Positions 34,570-43,982 of a stretch of DNA of 64,000 nt are shown piece after piece. The position numbers and the translations under genes were made by a program. The notes below the pieces were generated by a model. It was not told the origin of the DNA. It searched no databases and saw only the letters and a program-made list of their open reading frames with translations. Within the stretch, counting starts at the first letter, position 1. Every line of letters starts with the position of its first letter. Origin of the DNA: Ampelocalamus luodianensis (Eukaryota > Streptophyta > Magnoliopsida > Poales > Poaceae); NCBI GenBank assembly GCA_036346255.1, contig CM070639.1:27744165-27808164 (forward strand), in the 5' to 3' direction.

Positions 34570-35199
34570 TGTAGGATCAAGGATAACTGACTAGAGGGGG
34601 GTGAATAGGAGGTTTTTAAACTTTTAAACAAATTAACGAGATAAGCTAATTAATAACTTAGTCTAAAACAAATTATACTTCTAGCTAAGCAATACAAGCA
34701 AAAAGATCCAGCTAGAAATATAAATGCGGAAGAGTAAAGACTAGGAATAACCACAATGAGACAACGATGTTTTCCCGTGGTATTGAAGACTTGCCGGTCT
34801 TCACTAGTCCACGTTGAGGGAGCTTGAACCAATCAAGCCGGCTCCACGTATTAAGCCTTTCCTCGATCACTATTGGTTGTTCTTCCTCCACTCCGGAGAT
34901 GGTGAACACCAAACCACTCACAATATGGGCACCGGGCCTCTTCACAATCTTCTTGAAGAGATCAGGTGCAATCACCGCTAAGCCGTCTAGGAGTTCGGCA
35001 AAACTCCAAGAGTAACAAACCAAGACCTTCGCAGCGACACTCAAGTGCAATAGGATCAACTAGAATGATGAATGCACTTTGAATGAGCTCAACAACCTCT
35101 CAAAGAGTGAACAAATGAATTTGAGGAGTTGAATGAATGCACAAGGCTCTAAGGATGTTAAATGTGGTCTAGCACACTGTCCTTGAGCTGGTGGGGAAG

Positions 35200-35207
35200 T
35201 ATTTATA
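35200..35207 (-). promoter_or_regulatory. TATA box in LTR of element D (3' copy)
   Basis: TATAAATA on the element strand within GGGGTATAAATACTTCC. The palindrome cluster lies upstream of it in the transcription direction, inside U3. Confidence 0.7.
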
Positions 35208-35260
35208 CCCCACAACAACAATTATAACCGTTGGAGAAGAAAAACCATTTTTCACCACAT

Positions 35261-35690
35261 GCGGTACTACCGCCATGCAGAGGCGGTACTACGCACTTCT
35301 CCAACCACTACAAACAACGGCCGTAATGAGCGCATTAAATGACGACATATTGTTTATTCTTGCGAGCGGTACTACATGGCAAGCGGCGGTGCTACGCGAT
35401 GCGGTCATCGCAAAGAGATTGCGGTACTACCGTTTTCAAGAGAGACAAAAGGGTGCTTCTGGAAAAATATACGCTTAACATTGGAATAACGGCATGCGAT
35501 AGTTCCGCTTAACACTGCGGTACTACCGTATTCGGTCATACCGCATGAACATTGGCGGTACTACGCGCTTAGGTTTTGGCACCGAAACCAGAAGAGAGAC
35601 TCTCTGTAAAAAACATACCGCCAACTAACGACCGGAACAACCGGAGTGCGGTAGTACCGCACAGACAACGCCGGTAGTACCGATTGTCCT
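35261..35690. repeat. Cluster of GCGGTA-N-TACCGC palindromes in LTR D
   Basis: Exact units include 35261-35273 (GCGGTACTACCGC) and 35647-35661 (TGCGGTAGTACCGCA), with at least six decayed copies between them. The partner LTR has the same cluster at 44667-45095, with better-preserved units. Confidence 0.85.
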
Positions 35691-36053
35691 GACAGTGCAT
35701 ATTTGGTTTTAGAAAGAGAATCCATATGCATACATGATCCTAAATTGATCCATAAAGCACAAGACATGCCTTCAAGCTACATGACATGATCCCTCTTAAT
35801 AGTACGACATTTAACCTATAATCCGGTCTTCCATCTATTTCTCCTAAGACCGGTAAAAGAAAATAATATCAAAACCACTTGTACCTTATCCTTGAGCTAA
35901 ACTTGATCTTCATAAAACTTTTAGCATGCATCTTCAAGATCATATTTTCCAATGGGACTAGGCCTTGTAAAAACTCAACAAACCAATAAGTCCCATTTTC
36001 ACATATTATCATAAATTACCAAAACATATTTTTAGGGGCCTAGATGCTTTTCA

Positions 36054-36067
36054 ATCTCCCCCTTTTT
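36054..36067 (-). other. Polypurine tract of element D
   Basis: On the element strand AAAAAGGGGGAGATT directly precedes the LTR start TGAAAAGC. Confidence 0.9.
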
Positions 36068-36751
36068 GGTAATTGATGACAACCTAGTTAATATGTGTGA
36101 AGAAGAGTTTTGAATATATCCAAGATTGTGAAACAAGTGTATATTCTTTTGATGACTTAACACAAAGAAAGCTCCCCCTAAACATGTGCATGAAATAGAT
36201 AGAACAACTTGAGAGCACATGTAGAGAATTGTGACAATTTTTTTGTGAGTTTCTTTTAACTTGTTGGCGAGGAAAACATGCAGTGATAAGGAATTGTCAT
36301 AAAAGAAATTTCAGTAGAGATAATATCACATTTTATAATTAAGACAACCAACAAGTTCTGAACAAGGTAATACTAGGATGAAGTTATTACAAGCATTACA
36401 AGCAATAAAACATCAAAAGACTATAATGTCTGACACCCTTAATCCTTAGAGATACTTTCTACTTCTCCCCCTTTGGCATCAAAGTATCAAAAAGAAACAC
36501 TAAGCATTTGGATCACGAGGAAAAGGCGCGGGATCTGAGAGCGGGGTGGCGGTGGAGTGGAGAGGCTGGAGCACCGGTGGAGTACGAGTGCGACGGCCAG
36601 CGTGAACCGTATTGGAGATGAAGGGCGTGGAAGAGGTGGAAGACGCTGTTCCATAGAGTCAATTGTCTCTGTCGGGGCGGCAAGTCTGTTGTTAGTCTCA
36701 TTCGAAAATCTGAAGAGTTGTCCTCATCTCCTTTGAGAGACTTTCACCGCA

Positions 36752-37180
36752 TCAGTTATTAAGAATGAGAGTGCAGTGGTAAGAATTTGAGCAAGAGTGG
36801 CTTGTGTGAGAGCCTTCTGCAGCTGCCTCCTCTTGGGCAATTTCTTCTTGCTGTGCTTGCTGTGCCTGCTGTGCTTGAGAACGAATGGGGGGATTTTCTC
36901 TGGGTTTGTAAAACTTATGGGGTGATCCCAAACCACCCTGATACTCAATCTTACTAAGAATTAGGGCCATGATGTAAGGAGCATGATAAATCCGCTTTAC
37001 CCTGTCATTCTTAGAAGAGACAATCCCCCTGATGATGACATCCACAACATCAAACTTTCTCCCATGGGAGATATTGTCAATGATATTCCATGCATGTCCT
37101 CGAATAGCATCAAAGTTACCACTCTTGGGAAGAAAAGTGTGATTAATAATCCTATTAATCAAACTGGGAATAGGTAGCAA
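36752..37180 (-). pseudogene. Extra 3' ORF of element D, C-terminal part
   Basis: A 142-codon frame: LPIPSLINRIINHTFLPKSG, then HAPYIMALILSKIEYQGGLG and a Gln/Ala-rich tail (SQAQQAQQAQQEEIAQEEAA). It probably belongs with the frame at 37500-37892 upstream. The two were likely one reading frame, now separated by about 320 bases with stops. The position, after pol and before the polypurine tract, matches the extra ORF (often called env-like) of SIRE/Maximus elements. I see no signal peptide or membrane segment, so the env label is not supported by the sequence. Function unknown. Confidence 0.6.
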
Positions 37181-37499
37181 GCCATTAATTTTCCCTGAGT
37201 GTACGACATTCGATCATAAAACTCTGTCGGTGGAACAAGTAAAGGAGATGTCAAAAGCTTATCCCAAGCGCGATTGTATCCTCGGTACACGCTCAAAATC
37301 AGCCTTAGTACTCTCCACATACCAGTATATGATCATCCACTTCAATTTCTTGAAATCGGAGATACATACAAAGTGGCATAGAATTGTCGATGATCTCTTC
37401 ATCATAGTCATTTCGAGGCCACAAAATCATGAAGACTAACTTCTTTGAAAAAGACGATATATTCCATCATATTTTTCTAGGAGTTTATGTGAGACCATT

Positions 37500-37892
37500 T
37501 TATACATTTATGATCCGCAAATTTCTGTGATGATCATAAATTTGCTCATAGACTTGCTCCTGGAACTTGGTGTGGAATCTGGGATTTATTGAGTTGGAGG
37601 GCAGTAGATATTGATCTTTGTGTCTCAGAATTGCATAGTCATCTGCTGATATGAGCCTGAGATCAATCTGAGGTTCTTCTGGATCTTCCATCTCCTCATC
37701 TGATTGAGCCTGGACTTCTTCTTCTGTGTCAGGCTCAGAATCAGAACCTGTCTCATGAGGAGGAGATCCTTCCTCACTGTCAGAGCCATCCGTTGCAGGC
37801 CCTTTTCCCTTGCCTAATGGATCAGCCAAAGGGTCGGCAGGAGGTTGAGTGGAAGATTGCCCTCGACGAGTTCCAAATCTTGTCCTTGGCAT
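37500..37892 (-). CDS. Extra 3' ORF of element D, N-terminal part
   Basis: A 130-codon frame from ATG 37892: MPRTRFGTRRGQSSTQ, then a long acidic stretch (residues about 35-75, rich in Glu, Asp and Ser), then DLRLISADDYAILRHKDQYL. This resembles the start of hypothetical proteins found downstream of pol in grass SIRE-type elements. It has a basic N terminus and an acidic middle, with no hydrophobic segment. It continues, broken, into 37180-36752. Confidence 0.6.
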   Translation of the reverse strand: MPRTRFGTRRGQSSTQPPADPLADPLGKGKGPATDGSDSEEGSPPHETGSDSEPDTEEEVQAQSDEEMEDPEEPQIDLRLISADDYAILRHKDQYLLPSNSINPRFHTKFQEQVYEQIYDHHRNLRIINV

Positions 37893-37980
37893 CTTTACAA
37901 AGAGAGGATAGGTTACAAGGAGTTTAAAAGATCAAGGAATCTAAAGATAATTTGAATGGAATGATTATCATTACTGTCGA

Positions 37981-38600
37981 TAAAATCGGTAGTCTCTGAT
38001 TCCTCGGCCGGTAGTGCAGAAGTGCGTAATACCGCCATTTTCTTGCGGTATTACGCATCCCGGTAGTTCGCACTAAGAACACGGTAGTACCGCTTTTCTG
38101 ATCTGCGACCTAGGGCAAGCGATTTAACCAAAATTGATGTTTCTCTGGATTTGAATCCAAGAAATGGATGTAATATCATCATTAAACATCAATAATGTTG
38201 TATTGCCCAAAAGGATTATAAAAATCACCAACATTTCAAATTTTCTAGAAAGAATGACCTAGGGTTTGATCCGGTGATAAAACACGAAAGAGAATGGTTT
38301 ACCTTGAGGATTGAAGGAGATAAACCCTAGAGATGCAAGGAATTTGCAAAGATCGAAGATCAACCGAGTTTTGGATGGATTGGCGAGAGATTTTGGGAGA
38401 GAGGGAAGGAGAGAGAGAAGAAGAGAGGTAAGAGGCACGGAAGAGAGAAAACCCTCTGGGGGTTACTTTTTCTACCGAAACCGATGCGGTAGTTCCGCCC
38501 TATGGCCGCCGGTAATACCGTAAAGCGGTAGTACCGCGGTTTTGTGCGGTAGTACCGCTGCTGTGATCATACCGCACTTAACCGCTGGTCATACCGATTA
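37981..38600. repeat. Internal spacer of element D with GCGGTA-N-TACCGC palindromes
   Basis: Between RNase H and the extra ORF lies a non-coding spacer. Two exact GCGGTAGTACCGC units are at 38525-38537 and 38546-38558. Decayed units lie at about 38024-38095, 38485-38520 and 38570-38600. The motif is the same one clustered in the LTRs. Nothing else is recognised between 37893 and 38850. Confidence 0.8.
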
Positions 38601-38850
38601 TCCTGGAACTTCAAAAACAGTTCTGGATAAGGATTTGATAGGATTATTTGCAAATGACCCTTAGTTTTGCAATCAATTAAGAGTCATTTAGGGATCATTA
38701 TGCATAGAATAGACTAATGTCTATAAGAGAACATAATTTTTTATGAACATAGATAATCGTTTTAATATTTTTGAAAATATTTTCTTAAAGAAGCTTTTGA
38801 ATAACACCAAATCGAACACAATGCATGAGGCAAAAGTTTCAACCAATATT

Positions 38851-39491
38851 TGAATAATCTATGACATTTAATTCATTCCTCAATTTGGAAAACCGGTCTT
38901 CATCTAATGGTTTGGTGAAAATATCCGCTAATTGATCTTCGGTTCGGATGTGGCTAATTTCAATATCTCCCTTGCCCACATGATCTCTCAAGAAATGGTG
39001 GCGAATGTCGATATGCTTGGTTCTTGAGTGTTGGGCAGGATTATTTGCTATTTTGTGGCACTATCATTATCACACAAAGAGGCATTTTATCAATTTTAAT
39101 TCCATAATCCATCAAGGTTTGCCTCATCCATAGCAATTGAGCACAACAACTACCAGCGGAGACATATTCGGCCGGCGGTGGATAAAGCTATGGAGTTTTG
39201 TTTCTTGGATGACCATGATACTAAGGATCTCCTAAATTGACAATTTCCGAGGTGCTTTTTCTATCCACTTTGCAACCCGCATAATCGAGTCAAGTATCCA
39301 ATTAGATCAAACTTAGCACCTTTAGGAAACCATAGGTCAATGCTAGAGGAATGCTTTAAATATCTTAGTATTCTTTTACGGCCATTAAATGACATTCTTT
39401 TGGAGATGCTTGAAACCGTGCACACATACAAACACTAAACATGATATCGGGCCTAGATGCGGTGAGATAAAGTAAACTACCAATCATAGAT
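38851..39491 (-). pseudogene. RNase H region of element D
   Basis: Downstream of the RT frame the copia RNase H continues in broken frames. On the minus strand the sequence near 39485 encodes KLYRSMIG. The sequence from about 39440 to 39290 encodes the usual SRPDIMFSVC and CHLMAVKRIL blocks, and near 38930-38890 the closing blocks EDQLADIF and TKPLDE. Several indels separate them. RNase H closes pol in copia elements, which agrees with the domain order here. Confidence 0.75.
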
Positions 39492-40670
39492 CTATAAAGC
39501 TTTAAATCTCTGATTTACCTCCTCATTAAGGTCGAGATGACCGTTGGTTGCCATGGGAGTCTTGATAGGTTTTGCATCTTCCATGCCAAATCTCTTGATC
39601 AAGTCCTTTGCATACTTTGTTTGACTTACAAAAGTTCCATCTTTGAGTTGCTTGATTTGAAGTCCAAGGAAATAGCTTAGTTCTCCTATCATGGACATTT
39701 CAAATTCCCTAGACATCATATCACCAAAATCTTTGCAAAAGTCTTGATTAGTAGATCCAAAAATGATATCATCAACATATATTTGACATACAAAGAAATC
39801 ATCATCTAATACTTTGGTGAACAAAGTTGAATCAATTTTCCCAATTTTGAATCCTTTTGAAACTAGAAAATCTCTAAGGCGTTCATACCATGCTCTAGGA
39901 GCTTGTTTAAAACTATAGAGCGCCTTGGAGAGTTTATAGACATGATTTGGATTCTTAGGATCTTCAAAACCGGGTGGTTGTTCAACAAACACAAGTTCGG
40001 ATATTTCTCCATTTAAGAAAGCACTTTTGACATCCATTTGAAATAATTTAATATCAAAGCATGATGCAAAAGCAAGTAATATACGAATTGACTCAAGTCT
40101 AGCTACGGGAGGAAAAGTTTCACCAAAATCCAAACCTTCAACTTGAGAGAAACCTTGTGCAATCAATCTTGCTTTGTTTCTTATAACCATACCATTTTCG
40201 TCTTGCTTGTTTCTAAACACCCATTTTGTACCGATGACATTGTGTTCTTTGGGTCTATCCACTAATGTCCAAACTTTGTTTCGAATGAAATTATTTAGCT
40301 CTTCATGCATTGCAATCATCCAATCCGGATCTTCAAGTGCTTCATCTATATTCTTTGGTTCAAGAGAAGAGACAAAAGAGTAATGTTCACAAAATGAAGC
40401 AACACGAGATCGAGTTTGAACACCCTTACTTACATCACCTAATATTTGATCTATTGGATGATCTTTTGCAATTGCATTGTGGATTCTTGGTGGTAGGTTT
40501 GATGGTTGATCATCTTCATTATTGTTTTCTTCCACTTGAATTTGACTTGTTGTGGAAGAGGTAGGAGGTTCAACTTGAGTAGAAGATGACGGTTCATCTT
40601 TCGGTTTGATGTCGCCAATTTGCATATTTTTCATAGCCTTTCTTAACAATTCATCAGCTACATCATCCAA
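39492..40670 (-). CDS. Reverse transcriptase (RVT_2) of element D
   Basis: A 392-codon open frame, the best-preserved gene of the copia element. Landmarks in order: WTLVDRPKEHNVIGTKWVFR, RLIAQGFSQVEGLDFGETFP, PVARLESIRILLAFAS, LFQMDVKSAFLNGEI with the first catalytic Asp, QAPRAWYERL, and the catalytic CQIYVDDIIFGSTN with the Asp pair, then ELSYFLGLQIKQ. All are diagnostic of Ty1/copia reverse transcriptase. The frame begins within the integrase-RT linker (acidic, Ser/Thr-rich) at a chance ATG, so it is part of a larger pol, not a separate gene. One changed residue is visible: SFKQAPRAW where most relatives have GLKQAPRAW. Confidence 0.9.
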   Translation of the reverse strand: MDDVADELLRKAMKNMQIGDIKPKDEPSSSTQVEPPTSSTTSQIQVEENNNEDDQPSNLPPRIHNAIAKDHPIDQILGDVSKGVQTRSRVASFCEHYSFVSSLEPKNIDEALEDPDWMIAMHEELNNFIRNKVWTLVDRPKEHNVIGTKWVFRNKQDENGMVIRNKARLIAQGFSQVEGLDFGETFPPVARLESIRILLAFASCFDIKLFQMDVKSAFLNGEISELVFVEQPPGFEDPKNPNHVYKLSKALYSFKQAPRAWYERLRDFLVSKGFKIGKIDSTLFTKVLDDDFFVCQIYVDDIIFGSTNQDFCKDFGDMMSREFEMSMIGELSYFLGLQIKQLKDGTFVSQTKYAKDLIKRFGMEDAKPIKTPMATNGHLDLNEEVNQRFKAL

Positions 40671-40739
40671 ATTCTCATGCCCTTCTTGAGAGCCGTTAGT
40701 TTCATCAAATTGAACATCGTGTCTTTCCTCAACTAAACG

Positions 40740-41293
40740 GAGTTTTGATTAAAGACACGATATGCTTTGCTATTTGAGGAGTAACCAAGCAAGAAACCAA
40801 CATCACACCGACTTGCAAATTTTGAAAGACGAACACCCTTTTCAAAATGTAACATTTGCAACCAAATACATGAAAATAAGAGATGTTGGTTTTCTTCCAA
40901 AAAGGAGTTCATAGGAAGTCTTTTTCAAAAGCGATGCAAATAGAGACGATTTATGGCATGACAAGCGGTGTTGATTGCTTCCGCCCAAAACTATCGGAGT
41001 ATTATATTCATCAAGCATTGTCTTAGCCATTTCAATTAATGTACGATTTTCCTTTCTACAACTCCATTTTGCTCGAAGTGTAGGTTGTGGACGATTCGTG
41101 CTTTATTCCAAGTTCATCACAAAAGTATTCAACTTTAGTATTTTGAACTCGAAACCATTATCACTCGGATTTTCTTTATTTTGAAATCGAATTCATTTTG
41201 AGCCCGTTTAGCAAAGCTTTTGAAAATTCGGAGGTTTCGCTCTTGTCATCTAGAAAGAACACCCATGAATATCTAGAGTGATCATCTCGATAA
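40740..41293 (-). pseudogene. Integrase core of element D
   Basis: The minus strand encodes the rve core in shifting frames. Near 41290-41220 it reads the DDHSRYSWVFFLDDK block with a catalytic Asp. Near 41060-40990 lies the region that normally holds the catalytic Glu (around MAKTMLDEYNTP). The frame at 41030-40842 ends in YELLFGRKPTS, the conserved end of the core. At least three frameshifts or stops make it non-functional. Confidence 0.75.
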
Positions 41294-41968
41294 CTAAACA
41301 ATAGCTATTTCCCCAATACTCTTATAGGTTGTTGGCCCAAACAAATCCATATGTAAGAGTTCCAATGGTCTAGAGGTTGACATGATACTCTTGGAAGGGT
41401 GAGAGCTTGCGACTTGTTTACTGGCTTGACAAGCACTACAAAGTCGATTTTTCTCAAACTTCACATCTTTCAAGCCAACAACTAGATCATGTTTGAAAAG
41501 CTTTTTAAGTTGAATCATGCCAACATGAGCTAGCCTTCTATGCCAAAGCCAACCCAAAGAAGTTTTTGCAATTAAACAAGTTTGTAAGCATGAAGCATTT
41601 GAGGAAAAATCAACCAAGTAAAGATTTCCAAATCTAAAGCCTTTGAAAACTAAAGCATTATCCTTTACACTTGAAATTGACACACCTTCATTTGAGAAGG
41701 AGCAAATTAAATCAAGATCACATATTTGAGCAACGGATAATAAATTGAAATTAAGTGATTCAACCAAAGATACATTTGAAATGGAAAGGTCATTTGAGAT
41801 AGCAATTTTACCCAATCCTATTACCTTTCTTTTACTATTATCTCCAAAGGTGATCTTGTCACTTCCTTTTACGTTCTCGAATGTGGTGAACATTTTTCTA
41901 TCACCGGTTATGTGTTGAGTGCATCCACTATCAAGCACCCAATGTTTTGCACCGGTCTTGTAGTTCAC
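41294..41968 (-). CDS. Protease and integrase N-terminal region of element D
   Basis: A 224-codon frame. WVLDSGCTQHITGDRKMF near residues 10-27 is the copia aspartic protease active site (DSG). FNLLSVAQICDL and VDFSSNA lead to the GAG-pre-integrase domain with WLWHRRLAHVGM (the His-His of the zinc-binding module) and LCSACQASKQ (its Cys-Cys). It ends in LELLHMDLFGP, the first catalytic Asp region of integrase, and IYKSIGE is altered by a frameshift. The first in-frame ATG is probably internal to pol. Confidence 0.9.
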   Translation of the reverse strand: MNYKTGAKHWVLDSGCTQHITGDRKMFTTFENVKGSDKITFGDNSKRKVIGLGKIAISNDLSISNVSLVESLNFNLLSVAQICDLDLICSFSNEGVSISSVKDNALVFKGFRFGNLYLVDFSSNASCLQTCLIAKTSLGWLWHRRLAHVGMIQLKKLFKHDLVVGLKDVKFEKNRLCSACQASKQVASSHPSKSIMSTSRPLELLHMDLFGPTTYKSIGEIAIV

Positions 41969-41982
41969 CTACAAAACAAGAA

Positions 41983-42570
41983 TCAAGTTCTTTTAGGTAC
42001 CCAAATTTGTTTGGGTCCTTGGAGGTTAGTGACCAAGGCTTTAGGCACCCAAATAGCATTCTTTTTAGCGCCTAAAATCGAAGTGCCAATAAATCTTGCA
42101 ATTATTTTACCATCAATGGATTTCTTAAGCATGTAGCAAGAATCATAAATGCCATAGGATTTAGCATTAATATTTAAACAAGCATTTGACATGTGTCCTA
42201 CCTTACCACATTTATTGCAATATTTGCCTTTTTGCTTAATAAACCTTGGAGGTTTGTTTACCGGTTTCTTACCTTTCTTGGGCACATACCCAAGTCCTTC
42301 CTTATTGAATGAGCACCTTTGCTCACTCAATAACTTGTCAAGGGTTGATTTACCCTTGAAGCATCTTTCCAAGCTCTTACTTAGCTTGGTGACTTGCTCT
42401 TTTAACTCATGATTTTCAACAATTAGCAAGGGGTCACAAGTATTCTTCATACCAACTATTGATTCATCATTTGAGCAACAAGGTATGGATAGCAAGTCAT
42501 CACAAGAGGTAGAAATACTAAACATAGTTTTAGCTTTTGGCATACTTTTTACTCTTGGCATCTCATTCAT
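41983..42570 (-). pseudogene. Gag-pol linker with second zinc knuckle of element D
   Basis: A 195-codon frame with a Cys-rich start (CCSNDES), a coiled stretch (ENHELKEQVTKLSKSLERCF) and an intact zinc knuckle KYCNKCGKVGHMSNACLN (Cys-x2-Cys-x4-His-x4-Cys). IWVPKALVTNLQGPKQIWVP at the end is the characteristic link before protease in SIRE-type elements. It ends with a stop shortly before the protease frame opens in another frame. It joins upstream to the frame at 43421-42570 through a shift at about 42570-42600. Confidence 0.8.
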
Positions 42571-43421
42571 TAAATCACAAGTAATACCAATATTTGAATG
42601 AGATTTTCTATATCTTTTAGGAGAAAAGAATCATGAGCTTCCTTTAACTCCTCATAAGAGTCTTTTAGAGAAATATACTCTTTCTTTAAGACTTTAAATT
42701 TTGATTTCTCTTTTCCAATATATTCATTTAAATCTTCAAACATGTCCATTAATTCATCATATGAAGGAGCATCATTATCAATAGATTTTACCTTATCTCC
42801 TTTCGCCATAAGACATGTAGGAGATGTGAAGAGTGACGGAGTTTCCTTTATGGCGATGCCGACAAGTCCTCTTTTCTTAGGAGACTCTTCATCACTTGAT
42901 TCGGAGTCGGAATCCGAATATTCTTCGTCGGAATCCCACTCTCCAATGTGAGCTTCATTTTTGCCCCCTTTGTGAAGCCTTTTAAAAAGCTTCCTCTTTC
43001 CATCGAATTCCTTCTTCTTTAATGGTTTATCTTTGTCATCCTTCTTGTTGGGGCAATTTGAGATTATGTGCCCCTTTTCATCACATCCATAAAAACGAAT
43101 GTTGCTATAGCGCTTGTTGTCGCTTGAGGATTGCCCTTTCTTGTACTTGTTGAAATTGAAGTTTTGATGTGGGCGTCTTCTCATGAATTTCTTCATTTTC
43201 CTCACAAGAAGAGCGTACTCCTCATCCGAGTCTTCTTCTTCATCCTCATCATCACTTGATTCCGCTGTAGCTTTGAAAGCGGTAATTTTCTTCTTGGATG
43301 AAGATGATTCCAATAGCTCTTCCTTGTCCTTCTTATATAGCTCGTTAGTGATGAAGTTGCCCAAAAGTCTGGTTGGTGTCATTCTTGGCAACTCGGGAGA
43401 GTTGAGAAATAATGTCACCAA
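42570..43421 (-). pseudogene. Gag C-terminal half of element D
   Basis: A 283-codon frame: LLGNFITNELYKKDKEELLE, an acidic Ser/Asp/Glu run (ESSDDEDEEEDSDEEYALLV), KFMRRRPHQNFNFNKYKKGQ, and a zinc-knuckle position reading NIRFYGCDEKGHIISNCPNK. The first Cys of the knuckle (usually C-F/Y-G-C) is Phe here, so zinc binding should be lost. The C-terminal half has a predicted coiled region (DMFEDLNEYIGKEKSKFKVL). Gag forms the particle core. The N-terminal half lies upstream in two other frames. Confidence 0.8.
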
Positions 43422-43430
43422 CGTCTCATA

Positions 43431-43924
43431 TTATCCGGAGGGCCCTAAGCATTTTCGCACAACATCAACATCAAGAAGATTAGTATCAAGACCTTTGAGT
43501 TCATTTACAATGTTGTTTAGTCTTGAATACATCTCGGTGATGTTTTCATTTGGCAACATTATGAATGTCTCATATTTAATCCAAAGCCTATGCAATTTGG
43601 CTTCTTTGACCGTGGATGTGCCCTCATGTATTTGGAGAGGGTAGTCCAAATAGCATGGCGGTTTCCAAATTGCTCACCTATTGAACTCATCGCGTTCAAC
43701 GCACCAAAGAGAGCATTCATAGCTTGAGCATCTAAATGAGCATTACGTTCATCTTGAGCCATGGCATTTATAGGATCAAGAGACATAGCATAACCCTCAT
43801 TTACAATTTTCCATATGTTCGGACTCATGGCCTTTAAGAAAATGGACATTCTAATTTTCCAATAAGAATAATTTGAGCCATCAAATAAAGGAGCTTTTCT
43901 TATATGCATACCCTCACTAGCCAT
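43431..43924 (-). pseudogene. Gag N-terminal half of element D
   Basis: The ATG at 43924, 45 bases after the primer-binding site, is the likely true gag start. It begins MASEGMHIRKAPLFDGSNYS, then YWKIRMSIFLKAMSPNIWKI, the copia gag signature. A frameshift near 43650-43560 moves the reading to MDYPLQIHEGTSTVKEAKLH and YETFIMLPNENITEMYSRLN. A second shift at about 43430 leads into the C-terminal half. Relatives have these as one uninterrupted frame. Confidence 0.85.
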
Positions 43925-43968
43925 CCTTTCTCTCCTAGACGGTAAAGTCTAATAAATTGAGAGATCTC

Positions 43969-43980
43969 GCTCTGATACCA
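43969..43980 (-). other. Primer-binding site of element D
   Basis: On the element strand TGGTATCAGAGC, a perfect match to the plant initiator-Met tRNA site, two bases inside the 5' LTR. Confidence 0.95.
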
Positions 43981-43982
43981 CT

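Larger units (their letters stand above)
34570..36053 (-). repeat. 3' LTR of element D
   Basis: 1484 bases, the same length as its partner. It contains a cluster of GCGGTA-N-TACCGC palindromes at 35261-35690 and a TATA box. ORFs inside are chance frames. Confidence 0.92.

Noticed and set aside
43969..43980. Remnant of a tRNA gene near the Met-tRNA-like sequence
   Set aside because: Only the 12-base primer-binding site is present, at the expected place inside the LTR; there is no cloverleaf.
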